A stretch of DNA of 64,000 nt from Symbiodinium natans (Eukaryota; Sar; Dinophyceae; Suessiales; Symbiodiniaceae), in the NCBI GenBank assembly GCA_905221605.1, contig CAJNDS010000469.1, positions 137,001-201,000 on the forward strand, given 5' to 3'. The notes beneath the pieces were generated by a model that did not search any database, was not told the origin of the DNA, and saw only the letters and a program-made list of their open reading frames with translations. A program made the translations under genes and the position numbers. Shown here in pieces: positions 54,991-64,000 of this stretch. Positions within the stretch are counted from its first letter, which is position 1, and each line of letters begins with the position of its first letter.

Positions 54991-55400
54991 CATCCATTTC
55001 CTAAATATTATATAATACTACAAGTAATAAGTAATCGATAGTAATGTACAGTAAAGTAATAGTAATAGCTACTTAGTAATAGTATAGTAATAGTAAATCG
55101 TAATAGTAATCGTTAATAGTAATAGTAATAGTAATAGTAATAGTAATAGTAATAGTAATAGTAATAGTAATAGTAATAGTAATAGTAATAGTAATAGTAA
55201 TAATACTAATAATAATATCATATAAAATTTAATGGAATACAATATAACATACACATGTGTATATAATATAGTATGTGTATATATACATATAACGATACAT
55301 ATATATATATATACATACACACATATATTTATGTTATATTATAGTATATTATATTGTATGATATTATATTATATTGTATATGTTTGCACCTGAACTCTAA
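54991..55400. repeat. A+T-rich region with (AATAGT)n microsatellite
   Basis: A 6-bp unit AATAGT is repeated through 55113-55203 with imperfect units before it; AT-rich TATATA/TATTATA sequence follows to 55385. The composition differs sharply from the surrounding C/G-rich repeats. Confidence 0.85.
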
Positions 55401-56737
55401 CTCACTACTGAAACGCTAGACTCTACATCCCATCCACCCCTGAACAAGAAGCCCAAATGCCTGCATCACCAGCGCATCCCACGCCACAAGTCACAATAAA
55501 GCCACAACCCCTCCCCCCCCCCCCCCCCCCCCCCCCCCCCAGCCCAAAACCCCATTCGCTAAACCCTAAACCCTAAACCCTAAACCCTAAACCCTAAACC
55601 CTAAACCCTAAACCCTAAACCCTAACCCCCTATTCTCTAAACCCTAAACTCTACCCTTCCTCCCCACCCCACTCCTCCCTCCTCGAGAACACAAAAAGAA
55701 AAGACAAGAAGGTCCAGGCCTCGTCCGTGGCCTCCTCTCCCTGCAATGCAATGGGGTCTAGGGTTTAGGGTTTAGGGTTTAGGGCAATGGCTTCGAACTC
55801 CGGTCAAGAAGCTGCAAAGGCTTAGACATTCGAGCTGCCACAGGTTAGATCCTGGCTGTTTCTGAGTCATTGAGGGAATGTGGCCCTACTTTTAACCTTT
55901 CAGGAATTATATAAAGGGACGTTCCTCACTTCGAACCGGGGGGGTATTTAGGGTTCCAGGGGTATGGGCTCTGGGCCTGTCTTGGGGCTTTGAAGAAATT
56001 GGGCCCTGGGTGCTTGGTAGAGTCTGGGGCGTTCCGCGGCTTTCGACGCTGAAAAGGTTCTCGCGCTCACAGCCCTAAGGCCCCAAGGCCTAGGACCCCA
56101 AGCCCGAAGCCTGCAAAGCCCAAGCCCCGAAACCTGTCAACCCTAGATGTTAAACCCTAGAGGCATCGCGGCTTGCTGTGGGGGTTCAAGGTCTTTTGTG
56201 GCTTCAAGGTTTAGGGTTTCGGGTTTTGGGGGTTTGCAGCTGTGTGGCGGTTCTCTTAAGGGCTGGACTCTTCTGGGGCTTTAGGCGCTTCGAGCATCGG
56301 CTTCGAGACATATTTCAGCCCTTCTGAGCCCTAAATCTAAAGCCAGAAGCCTCAAATCCTACACTTTTGCAACCTTAAACCCGATCATGCTAAAAACCCT
56401 AAACCCTGAATACCCTCAACCCCAACCCTGAATTCCAAAACTGCCAGCTCCTTGCCTTCTAGGGTTTAGGGTTTAGGTGTTTAGGTGTTTAGGTGTTTAG
56501 GAGTTTAGGTGTTTAGGGTTTAGGGTTTTGGGGTTTAGGGTTTAGGGTTTAGGGTTTTAGGGTTTAGGGGTTTAAGGGTTTAGGGGTTTAGGGCAAAACG
56601 AGTTTTGCATCTTGAAGTCCTTCATGGCTAATCTTAAGACCGGGCCTCAGCCTTCTCAACAAAGGTACCAAGTGTTGACAAGGCCCGGACTTGGATGAGT
56701 ACATAGAATCCCAATTCTAACGACTAACTATTACAAC
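55401..56737. repeat. Poly-C run and telomere-like blocks with unique spacers
   Basis: C run at 55508-55540, CCCTAAA at 55557-55625, short TTTAGGG at 55759-55785, TTTAGG(T)GTTTAGG variants at 56461-56595. 55790-56200 is G+T-rich unique sequence with no supported gene. Confidence 0.65.
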
Positions 56738-57000
56738 CTACTTGGCGGACGTAATAGCCAGTGTTGTTGTAGTCCAGCAGAGCCCCCCTTGATCTCCAGC
56801 ACATGGCGAGCATGGCATCACCAATGGATAGTGGCTTGTCCATACATCTCGCCAGGGACGAGTGGAGTAGTTCTTGATGGAGTTGTCCATCCGTCGCTTT
56901 TCACGGCGAGCGAACAAATCGCCAATGGCCAGCGACATCGTAAGGATCTGATATCCAACATCGTCCGAGGCATCCCTTTCATGATGGTACTCCAACCCAG
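56738..57000 (-). other. Unique island with minus-strand coding potential
   Basis: A minus frame of 85 codons (56738-56995) starts at ATG and contains a helical, charged stretch (SLAIGDLFARREKRRMDN). In another frame the downstream half also reads protein-like (LSIGDAMLAMCWRSRGALLD), suggesting either a frameshifted gene fragment or chance. No family is recognised. Confidence 0.25.
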
Positions 57001-57180
57001 GAAAATAGGGGGCTTATAAGTGCAGTGGTTATGAGTACCCTGAACCTCCAAGTGGCCCTAAACCCTAAACCCTAAACCCTAAACCCTAAACCCTAAACCC
57101 TAAACCCTAAACCCTAAACCCTAATCCAATAAGTACCCTTCTTGGGCTTAGAAGTACCCCGAACCTGCAAGTAGCTGGAA
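57001..57180. mobile_element. Family C right arm duplicated around a telomere tract
   Basis: GGGGGCTTATAAGTGCAG and then GAGTACCCTGAACCTCCAAG (57033-57052) are the right part of family C. A CCCTAAA tract follows (57055-57123), and the arm repeats as AAGTACCCCGAACCTGCAAG (57152-57171) in direct orientation. The left part of the element is absent. Confidence 0.65.
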
Positions 57181-57267
57181 ACTGGAAGACCCGCTCCTCA
57201 CAGCGCTCACAGCGCCACTCGCCGATGACGATGGCGACTCGACGCAGGGCGTACCCTGGAGTCTGAA

Positions 57268-57362
57268 GAATTATAGAATAAGGCTTTGGGGGCTGTTCTT
57301 ATGGCACAATATAGTAGAATATGGTATAATATAGTATCATATAGTATAATATAGTATAATAT
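57268..57362. mobile_element. Family J element, left part fused to AT repeat
   Basis: GAATTATAGAATAAGGCTTTG and GGGGGCTGTTCTTAT match 57752-57900; then ATAGTATAAT-type units replace the right end. Confidence 0.5.
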
Positions 57363-57751
57363 GTAAGGGTCTTTGCGGCTTGCGGCGTTCCAACAGCATC
57401 TGCAACTTTACATGGTTGTTCAAGTGGCTTCCTGTGACACGTAGCGCGCTCACGTTGTTGTTGCTAGCCTCGACATATTACGGCTGCAGGAATTCGGCTT
57501 TGTAGGCCTGAAATAATCACGAGCCTCAGCTCAAGATTCGGGAAAGGGCAAGCTGGATCGTCACTTAATGCCAAGAATCCAAGGACATGTGATTTGGTCG
57601 TCCATTGGCTTGCTTCCATCTTCTTGGACCCTCTGTGACAAACGACTTTCAAGTAGAGCGTCGACTTCCATGAAACATCCTGCCCGCCACTGCATTGCGA
57701 CTCAAGTTACGCACTCAACGAGAGCAGAAGGGTAAACGACCAAAGGCCCAG
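57363..57751 (-). other. Unique island between two family J copies
   Basis: A minus ATG frame (57464-57652, 62 codons) contains a protein-like core (SHVLGFLALSDDPACPFPNL). It is on the same strand as the island at 56738-57000, so the two might be exons or pieces of one gene. No family is recognised. Confidence 0.25.
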
Positions 57752-57900
57752 GATAACATTATAGAATAAGGTTTTGGGGGCTGTTCTTATAGCACAATAT
57801 AGTAGAATATAGTATAATATAGCATAAAAATAATAATAGTACTAATAACAACGGGACCCTATAAGGGAATACTACCAGCAAGTATTCCGACCCCCATATT
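57752..57900 (+). mobile_element. Family J element with AT-rich centre
   Basis: ATTATAGAATAAGGTTTTGG at the left and GGGACCCTATAAGGGAATAC plus TATTCCGACCCCC at the right match both ends of the 41797 copy; the centre is ATATAGTA-type sequence. Confidence 0.55.
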
Positions 57901-58898
57901 GCTTGCTAAACCGGGCCTGCCACAGCAGCGCAGACGACCTCTGCTGAGGAGCCCAAGCTTTGGGTTTTTTAGGGTTTTCGCAGTGCAACCCTAAACCGTA
58001 AACCCTAAACCCTAAACCCTAAACCCTAAACCCTAAACCCTAAACCCTAAAGCCTAACCCTAAAAGTGGAGGACGCCCGCTCAGTAAGAGCTGACGACAG
58101 TCATCAACCTATCGTTACTGCCTTACTACGGTATATTGTATGTTGATACTATGGGTTGTACAGCTCTCTAATTTCGTGTCCCTTGTTTTGGGTTCTCCTC
58201 TAGAACACGGCACTCTTGTAGTAAGGACCCAAAATGGGACCCCAACTTGTAAAAACGCTCATGTATGTTTTGATATATGTATGTAGAATTGCAGATAACT
58301 ATTTCCCTGTTTTTGATCGAAGAAACCAGGTGCAAGCTTAGGGTCTTCAAACTGAGTTGCCTTCAAACCACGGTACGGATCTAACTGAACCCAAGAGAAA
58401 CCTAGGAATAGAAGGCTTATATAGGGTTTAGGGTTAAGGGATTGGGGTTTAGGGTTTAGGGTTTAGGGTTTCGGGTTTCGGGTTTAGGGTTTAGGGTTTA
58501 GGGTTATAAACTTCAAGATCTAAGAACGGGAATACGGGCCTACTCTGGGGCTTATGAGGGATCTTGAAACCGCCCACAAAAGGGGGATAACGGCCTAGTC
58601 TGGGTCCTAGTTACCCTAAACCCTAAACCTTAAACCCTCAACCCTCAACCTAATGGCGGAGAGCGTCCACTCCTCCGGGGCCCAACGTCAAACCGGCAAA
58701 GGCACCTTTGCAGAGTTCAGCCGGGGATTTCTGGGCCTTTTAGGACCAATACACCTAAAATGGGGGGGGGGGGGAGGGGGCGTTGGGGGCCTTTGAAGTA
58801 GGGTTTAGGGTTTAGGTTCTAGGGGGTTTAGGGATTAGGGATTAGGGTTTAGGGTTTCGGGTTTAGGGTCTAGGGTTTACGGTTTAGGGTTTGGGGTT
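57901..58898. repeat. Telomere-like blocks with unique spacers
   Basis: CCCTAAA at 57989-58050 and 58612-58650; TTTAGGG at 58421-58506 and 58798-58898; G run at 58761-58772. 58060-58380 is unique, A+T-richer DNA without a supported gene. The segments flanking 58421-58506 (CCTAGGAATAGAAGG; GGGCCTACTCTGGGGC) resemble 47567-47665. Confidence 0.65.
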
Positions 58899-59003
58899 TG
58901 GGGGGGATGTTCTCCCTTATACAAAAAGTCCTTAAGTAGGAGTTATAGTACGCCTTACTATAGTCCCTATTAAGGACTGTTAGTAGAAGGGGGAACATCC
59001 CAA
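58899..59003. mobile_element. Family A MITE, complete copy
   Basis: GGGATGTTCTCCCTTATAC and AGTCCTTAAGTAGG pair with CCCTATTAAGGACTGTTAGT and GGGGGAACATCCCAA. The left end merges into TTTGGGG repeat. Confidence 0.75.
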
Positions 59004-59194
59004 CTGAGACACCACATTTCCTTAAACCCTAAAACCACAAATCTCTATAAACCCAAGTGCCTAAATTCCCAAATTAAAGGGATTAGGATGCACGCAACAC
59101 CCGAAGTAAATTGAAACCCTAAACCTCAAGCCTTACACCCCAGAGGAGAAAGTCAGAGTGGACGGAAACAGCGACCCCGAATATTGTAGGTGGT

Positions 59195-59420
59195 GCCCGT
59201 CCGGGTATGCGCCGGGTGCCCGGGTATGCGCCGGGTGCCCGGGTATGCGCCGGGTATGCGCCGGGTGCCCGGGTATGCGCCGGGTATGCCCGGGTATGCG
59301 CTGGGTATGCGCCGGGTGCGCGGGTATGCGCCGGGTATGCGCCGGGTATGCGCCGGGTGCCCGGGCATGCGCCGGGTGCCCGGGTATGCGCTGGGTATGC
59401 GCCCGGTGCCCGGGTATGTA
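59195..59420. repeat. Minisatellite 1, GGGTATGCGCC/GGGTGCCC
   Basis: Two interleaved modules, GGGTATGCGCC (11 bp) and GGGTGCCC (8 bp), alternate irregularly over ~225 bp with few substitutions (for example TGCGCT at 59299 and 59389). Most frames are free of stop codons on both strands, but the products are simple repeats and are not called. Confidence 0.85.
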
Positions 59421-59713
59421 CTCGGGCGTACTCGTGCGTACTCGTGCGTACTCGTGCGTACTCGTGCGTACTCGTGCGTACTCGGGAGTACTCGTGCGTA
59501 CTCGTGCGTACTCGGGCGTACTCGTGCGTACTCGGGCGTACTCGTGCGTACTCGTGCGTACTCGTGCGTACTCGGGCGTACTCGGGCGTACTCGGGCGTA
59601 CTCGTGCGTACTCGGGCGTGCTCGTGCATACTCGGGCGTACTCGTGCGTACTCGGGCGTACTCGTGCGTACTCGGGCGTACTCGTGCGTACTCGGGCGTA
59701 CTCGTGCGTACTC
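59421..59713. repeat. Minisatellite 2, 10-bp GTACTCG(T/G)GC
   Basis: About 29 units of GTACTCGTGC or GTACTCGGGC, differing almost only at one T/G position. It adjoins minisatellite 1 directly. Towards the right end the two unit types alternate strictly, giving a 20-bp higher-order unit. Confidence 0.9.
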
Positions 59714-60340
59714 CGCCGCGGTCGCCCATCCCTGCCGCAATGGAGAAAGTGCCTCAATAAGAATAATGCAACCTTCGCAACCATGGGAGCTTCTATGGTT
59801 CCAGGGGTTTAGGGTATAGGGTTCAGGGCTTTATTAGGGTATGGTTATATTATCTTTGATGTATAGCGTGGAAGACTAGATGAAGTTCCATCTGAGGTAG
59901 GTTTCATTCGAGCGCCTTTACAAGCCCTGCCCCTACAAAAACACGAAGCCGACTTCTTTGTAGGATCTCCCTATATGACCCTTACGCAACCCACGAAGAC
60001 GGTAGTCTTACTAGAGTCCTCAGGGATCCCTTGTGAATACATGCATATATATATATATATACATATCCTATAGCCCCTACAACACCATAAACTTTGGAAC
60101 ACCTCGCAGTGCAAAATTCAGAAAAGAAACGGGTTGCTGCAGATGAATCTATTGTGAAGAAAGCAACCGCACGAATTACTGTATGTCCGCATTCTGGCAG
60201 CTCAGCCGGAATTGAGCTTACGAAGAGCATTCCAGTTCAATAAGAAGCCAGAAATCCGAGCCAAACGCTTCATACCTTGTAGAATATTTATCATATTTAT
60301 GATATGATTAGGGACCAGAAGGGAACACTATTAAGTACTC
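59714..60340. other. Unique spacer
   Basis: Mostly unique sequence, with a TATATA run at 60048-60064. A minus ATG frame (59982-60230, 82 codons) has a protein-like N-terminal half (MLFVSSIPAELPECGHTVIR) and then runs into AT repeat; it is not recognised and at best a fragment. Confidence 0.35.
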
Positions 60341-60417
60341 AAACAAATCTCTATATATATATACATATTAAAATCATTATATATATATATATATACATAT
60401 TAAAATCATTATTCTAA

Positions 60418-60448
<31 letters not shown>

Positions 60449-60548
60449 GGTAAGCCAAAAAAATATATACATATATACATACATACATACATACATACAT
60501 ACATACATACATACATACATACATACATACATACATACATACATACAT
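60341..60548. repeat. AT and ACAT microsatellites
   Basis: A ~37-bp segment (TATACATATTAAAATCATTA) is duplicated at 60358-60412, then TA runs to 60448 and an uninterrupted CATA tetranucleotide array (60477-60547). Confidence 0.9.
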
Positions 60549-61134
60549 GTTACCATGCCCGAGGCGCCGAAGGCAGCGCCAAAGAGGGCGCGGCTTTCCC
60601 GGATGGTGACTGTGGCATCGCTGCCTGTTTCAGTCTGTGCTTCAGAGACGACTTTCGGGCCTACAGGGCTTAGGGTTTGGGGTTTGGGGTTTGGGGTTTA
60701 GGGTGTAGGCTTATTTAGGGTTTAGGGTTTAGGGTTTGGGGTTTAGGGTTTAGGGTTTCGGGGCTTGGCGCTTAGAACCTTTTTGGCCTATAGAGGGTCC
60801 ATCTGTAGTACGAAGTGCCCCAACACCCCCCCCCCCCCCCCCCCCCCACTTTGTATGGGTTTTGGGGCGCACTGCGCATTGACCCTCTGGGAAGCGAAAT
60901 GACAAGGCTGTTTAGGGCTCTGAAATCTATGCCTACAGGGCTTTCAGGGCCTAGGGCCTAGGGGAGTTGAGGGGTGGTCCTGGGGTAGGGTTGCATGGCT
61001 TTGGTGTCTTAGGGTGGTGGGAAGCGTGCCTGACCCCTAAATCCCAGAGCCATAAACCCAATCAAGCCCGAGAAACTTCCGTGGTGGTTCATGGCATCGG
61101 CTACATTCGCACTCTCCCCGACTCTGAACTGTTC
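60549..61134. other. Spacer with TTTGGGG/TTTAGGG and poly-C
   Basis: TTTGGGG/TTTAGGG at 60669-60760, C run at 60823-60847, then unique sequence. Confidence 0.6.
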
Positions 61135-61383
61135 CTACTTTCGTGCTGCACGGAAGCCCTGCAACAGCCTTTTCAAATCATCGCTGTGGAACTTGGGCAC
61201 ACGAATGTGTGGTTGACAGGAGCTGTTCGTGCTGCCTTTGATGTCGTACCAAAACACGGCTTTTTGACATGGCCTGTCTTGGAGCTTGCGGCTGTCATGG
61301 GTGCCGCACACCAGCTCGTCTCCTTCCTTGCTCATGGTGTCGGGCTGCACCGGACCTTGCAGCAGCTTGCCCCGAGCCGGCAA
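61135..61383 (-). other. Possible gene fragment, minus strand
   Basis: An open frame of 82 codons with an internal ATG gives a 66-residue stretch (61332-61135) containing GDELVCGTHDSRKLQDRPCQ and HIRVPKFHSDDLKRLLQGFR. Third codon positions are mostly G or C, as in dinoflagellate genes, and the region is unique. The plus strand is also open (60967-61419) but looks less protein-like. I do not recognise the protein. Confidence 0.35.
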
Positions 61384-62111
61384 CGCAGGGCCTTACTTCG
61401 CTTGAACACAGAACCCTAAACACTACCGGCCCTAAGCAAAGCAACCTATGAACCCAAACCTAAACACCCTATGCCTTAAAGCCCCATTCACCTTACTGAC
61501 CCAAGACCTTACAAACCACAAACCCTGAACCTTACAACTCCACAACCACCACAAACCCATAAACCCTACAACCCGTACAAACCCAACAAAGCCTATTTTA
61601 AGCCCGAAACCCAAAAAACCCTGAACCCTATGCACCCTCTAAACCCATTAAACCCTGTAAACCCCACGAACCCTAACAGCCCTAAGCTCTAAACCCGAAA
61701 CCCTAAACCCCACCAAAGCCCTAATCCTATAAACCCTAAACCCGAACCCCTAAACTCAAAAAACCTAAACCCATCAACCCTAAACCATGTAAGCCCTACA
61801 CCCTAACAACTTGGGATATTCCCCTCATAAACTCCCTAAACCCTAAGCCCTAACAACCCTCTGAGCCACGGAGAGTTGGGCGCCTTGAGCCAGGATGGAC
61901 CCATAGGCCTTGGCACGGAAGCGAAGCTGGCCCTGCCGGGACGGGAGAAGGTTTAGGGTTTAGGGTTTAGGGTTTAGGGTTTAGGGTTCAGGGTTAGGGT
62001 TTAGAGTTTGGGGTTTAGGGCCTAGGGTTTGGGTTTCAGTGGCCTGTATCTTCAGAATCCCTGTACGCAGCGCTACGTCCGCATAAGCGGCGGTCAGTTG
62101 GAACATTCGCC
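61384..62111. repeat. Degenerate CCCTAAA sequence and TTTAGGG block
   Basis: 61410-61860 is degenerate C/A-rich repeat; 61811-61835 resembles an eroded family A end. TTTAGGG at 61950-62035. Confidence 0.65.
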
Positions 62112-62212
62112 TTGGGATGTTCCCCTTTCTACTAACAGTCCTTAATAGGGATCATAATATCTTCTGTTGCAATCCCCATTAAGGACTGTTAGTATAAGGG
62201 AGAGCATCCCAA
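62112..62212. mobile_element. Family A MITE, complete copy
   Basis: TTGGGATGTTCCCCTTTCTA and AACAGTCCTTAATAGGGAT pair with ATCCCCATTAAGGACTGTT and GGGAGAGCATCCCAA; 101 bp, the same length as 9943-10043. Confidence 0.75.
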
Positions 62213-63025
62213 AGCAAACCCCTGATTCTCAAACGACCCCCAAGCTCCCAAGCCCCAAACAATCCTGAGCCCCTAAAACGCCTAAACAACCCTGCAAACA
62301 CCAAAAGTAAATAACAACAATAATTCCACCACCGAAGACCCCAAACAGTCAAAGGCACGTCAAAGAAACAGTGGAGACGACGGGAGACGAAGGGAGACAA
62401 AGTGAGGCGAGGAACACAGCAACCCGACGAAGCCACCCACATGAAGGGAGACCAAGGGCGACCAACCGAAACAAAGGGAGACAAGGAGCCCAGGAACCCG
62501 GCAACAGTCCTCAGAATGTCAGCAATCCTTAAATGAATTTTGAACCCCAACATTAGATTGTTTTGGGAAAAATAGGCTAACTATTAAAATCAGTAAAAAA
62601 ACACATAAACAAGTACATAATTACAAGCAAATAAATTTAAAAAAAACAACTAATATATATGTATAGATATATATACACGAGCCCTGCACCCTATTGGAAA
62701 ATATTAATACAGATTCATATACATATACATACACGCACACACACATATATAATATCATAGACTATCATATAATGTATTATAACATAACATAACATAATAT
62801 AATATAATATAATATAATATAATGTAATATAATACATATTATGTATGAACCCTATAAACCCTTGAAACCAAAAAAACGCGTCCGCGTGCGCCTCGGGGAG
62901 CCACAGGTCGTCGCGGCGGAAGCCGCTCGTCGTCAGGAAGAAGCGCACGAGCCGCGGGTCCTCGCACTCCAAGAGTCATGGGTTCCCAAGGGTTTAGGGT
63001 TTAGGGTTTAGGGTTTCGGGTTTAG
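62213..63025. other. Unique and A+T-rich spacer
   Basis: 62300-62480 repeats a GGGAGAC(A/G)A motif. 62570-62850 is A+T rich, with 5-bp TAACA/TAATA repeats at 62777-62835. 62870-62975 is a G+C-rich island open on the minus strand without a recognisable domain. TTTAGGG resumes at 62990. Confidence 0.5.
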
Positions 63026-63163
63026 GGGTACTACGCCCCTCTACCCCCCCCAGGTTTCCCCCCATAATTAAGGCTATTTAGGGATACAAGCCTACATAAG
63101 GCTATTTAAGGGCGGAGCCTAGGGGGGCTGGGGGGTAGTATAGAGGGGGTAGTAGGGGAACCC
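63026..63163. mobile_element. Family F inverted-repeat element
   Basis: GGTACTACGCCCCTCTACCC on the left and GGGTAGTATAGAGGGGGTAG plus TAGGGGAACCC on the right; the core has AATTAAGGCTATTTAGGGAT as in 16701-16963. Confidence 0.6.
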
Positions 63164-63929
63164 ATGAAAGGTTTTCATGGGACTCTCTTTACCACAGTTT
63201 CATGGGGTACACTTATTAAGTAAGGGGTAGTTACTACTGAACTGTAGGCAAATAGAGTGCCAGGTAGGGTTCACGCACCCTAAGAAGAAATATAGTAGTA
63301 TAGGGTGTAGGTCCCAATTTTGGGGTTCATTAATTAATCTAAGCGGGATTATAGTAGTCTTGGACATAGGGTCCCAAATTTTTCAGGGTTCATATAATCT
63401 AATTGGGATTCTAGTAGTATAGGGTAACACACGGCTTCGGGATTTTTAGGGCCTTTGGCCGGGCTATTCTGAGGGTTTGAAGGCGGCTTGTAAGGTTTTT
63501 GGGCTTTAGGGTTTTAGGGCTGAGGGTTTGAGAGGCTTTGGGGGTTTGGGAGCTCAGTAGGGCTTTAAGGGCTTTCAGGACGTAGGGATTTAGGAGGTTT
63601 AGGGGTTAGGGGGTAGGGTGTGGGGTTGCAGGGTTTTGGGTCTTTGGGGTCCACCCCAAAACACCCCTGACCAGTTGACCACTGTTCCCTAAACCCTAAA
63701 CCCTAAACCCTAAACCCCAAACCCCAAACCCCAAACCCCAAACCCTAAACCGTAAAACCCAAAACCCTAAAACCCTAAACCCTAAAACCCTAGATTGCCA
63801 GCAGATCTGCTGGGAATCAATCCAACTGGCTCCATGGGTGCACGTGGCCCTGATGTTGGGCCCCGGCCCTTGCGGTCTCGTTGTTGCTGTACATGGAGAC
63901 CCTAATCCCTAAACCCTAAACCCTAAACC
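63164..63929. repeat. Spacer and CCCTAAA/CCCCAAA arrays
   Basis: 63296-63427 contains two tandem-like copies of GGGTCCCAA(A)TTTT...GGGTTCAT followed by GGGATTATAGTAGT-type sequence. CCCTAAA/CCCCAAA at 63688-63790 and CCCTAAA at 63900-63929. Confidence 0.65.
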
Positions 63930-63963
63930 CGGAGGTTCATGGTACTTAGTAACCAATTATACT
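63930..63963 (+). mobile_element. Family C MITE, truncated copy
   Basis: GGAGGTTCATGGTACTTAGT and AACCAATTATA match the start of 42199-42332. It is cut on both sides: CCCTAAA precedes it and TTTAGGG follows it. Confidence 0.5.
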
Positions 63964-64000
63964 GGGTTTAGGGTTCAGGGTGTCGGGGTTTAGGGTTTAG

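Noticed and set aside
54657-55015. Glycine-rich or proline-rich frames
   Set aside because: Products of the poly-C/poly-G tract at 54812-54978.
57481-57499. GGCTGCAGGAATTCGGCTT resembles a cloning-vector polylinker
   Set aside because: The match is short (about 15-18 bases), with no further vector sequence on either side, so chance is more likely than contamination.
59195-59713. Repeats considered as an origin or centromere satellite
   Set aside because: Only ~520 bp and a single locus in the window; nothing ties it to either function.
59119-59819. Five overlapping ~200-codon frames
   Set aside because: Repeat-unit lengths and composition keep most frames open in the minisatellites; the peptides are simple repeats without domains.

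Overview
The window is nuclear DNA of a dinoflagellate, most likely Symbiodiniaceae-like. Three things point there. (1) Two LTRs at 18971-19188 and 23637-23854 carry, in element-sense orientation, the 3' part of the dinoflagellate spliced leader (ATTTTGGCTCAAG). (2) Most of the 64 kb consists of interstitial TTTAGGG/CCCTAAA repeats, the telomere type of dinoflagellates, plants and several other groups. (3) The best host-type gene (34174-35820, minus) encodes a ubiquitin-like N-terminus followed by near-identical 33-residue ankyrin repeats, a layout very common in Symbiodinium-type genomes. The lineage is an inference. There are no rRNA, tRNA, CRISPR or bacterial-type features.

Layout. 1-18.9 kb is telomere-like blocks in alternating orientation, broken by short palindromic (MITE-like) elements, small unique islands with weak coding potential, and a 623-bp foldback element (15309-15931). 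At 18966-23859 sits a complete but gag-only LTR retrotransposon on the minus strand, with a 5-bp target duplication, an initiator-Met half-tRNA type primer site, a polypurine tract and three reading frames including a triple CCCH zinc-finger protein. No reverse transcriptase or integrase was seen. 23.9-34 kb is again telomere-like blocks and MITEs plus an 815-bp CA microsatellite (31934-32748). 34.07-35.82 kb is the ankyrin gene, whose last repeat is cut off by an in-frame TGA. 36-64 kb is repeats, with a 100-N assembly gap (50056-50155), long C/G runs, AT-rich microsatellites and a two-part minisatellite (59195-59713).

At least eleven families of short inverted-repeat elements (called A to K here) could be recognised by comparing copies inside the window. 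The most striking pattern is their relation to the telomere-like repeats. One family (H) has an empty copy and two copies with a telomere-like tract at the same internal point. In other families the tract sits in the hairpin loop, or is flanked by direct duplications of an element arm. This suggests that telomere-like DNA has been repeatedly inserted into, or amplified within, hairpin-forming elements, and may explain how this region came to be saturated with TTTAGGG in both orientations. Coding content is very low; apart from the retroelement and the ankyrin gene, only low-confidence fragments can be offered.
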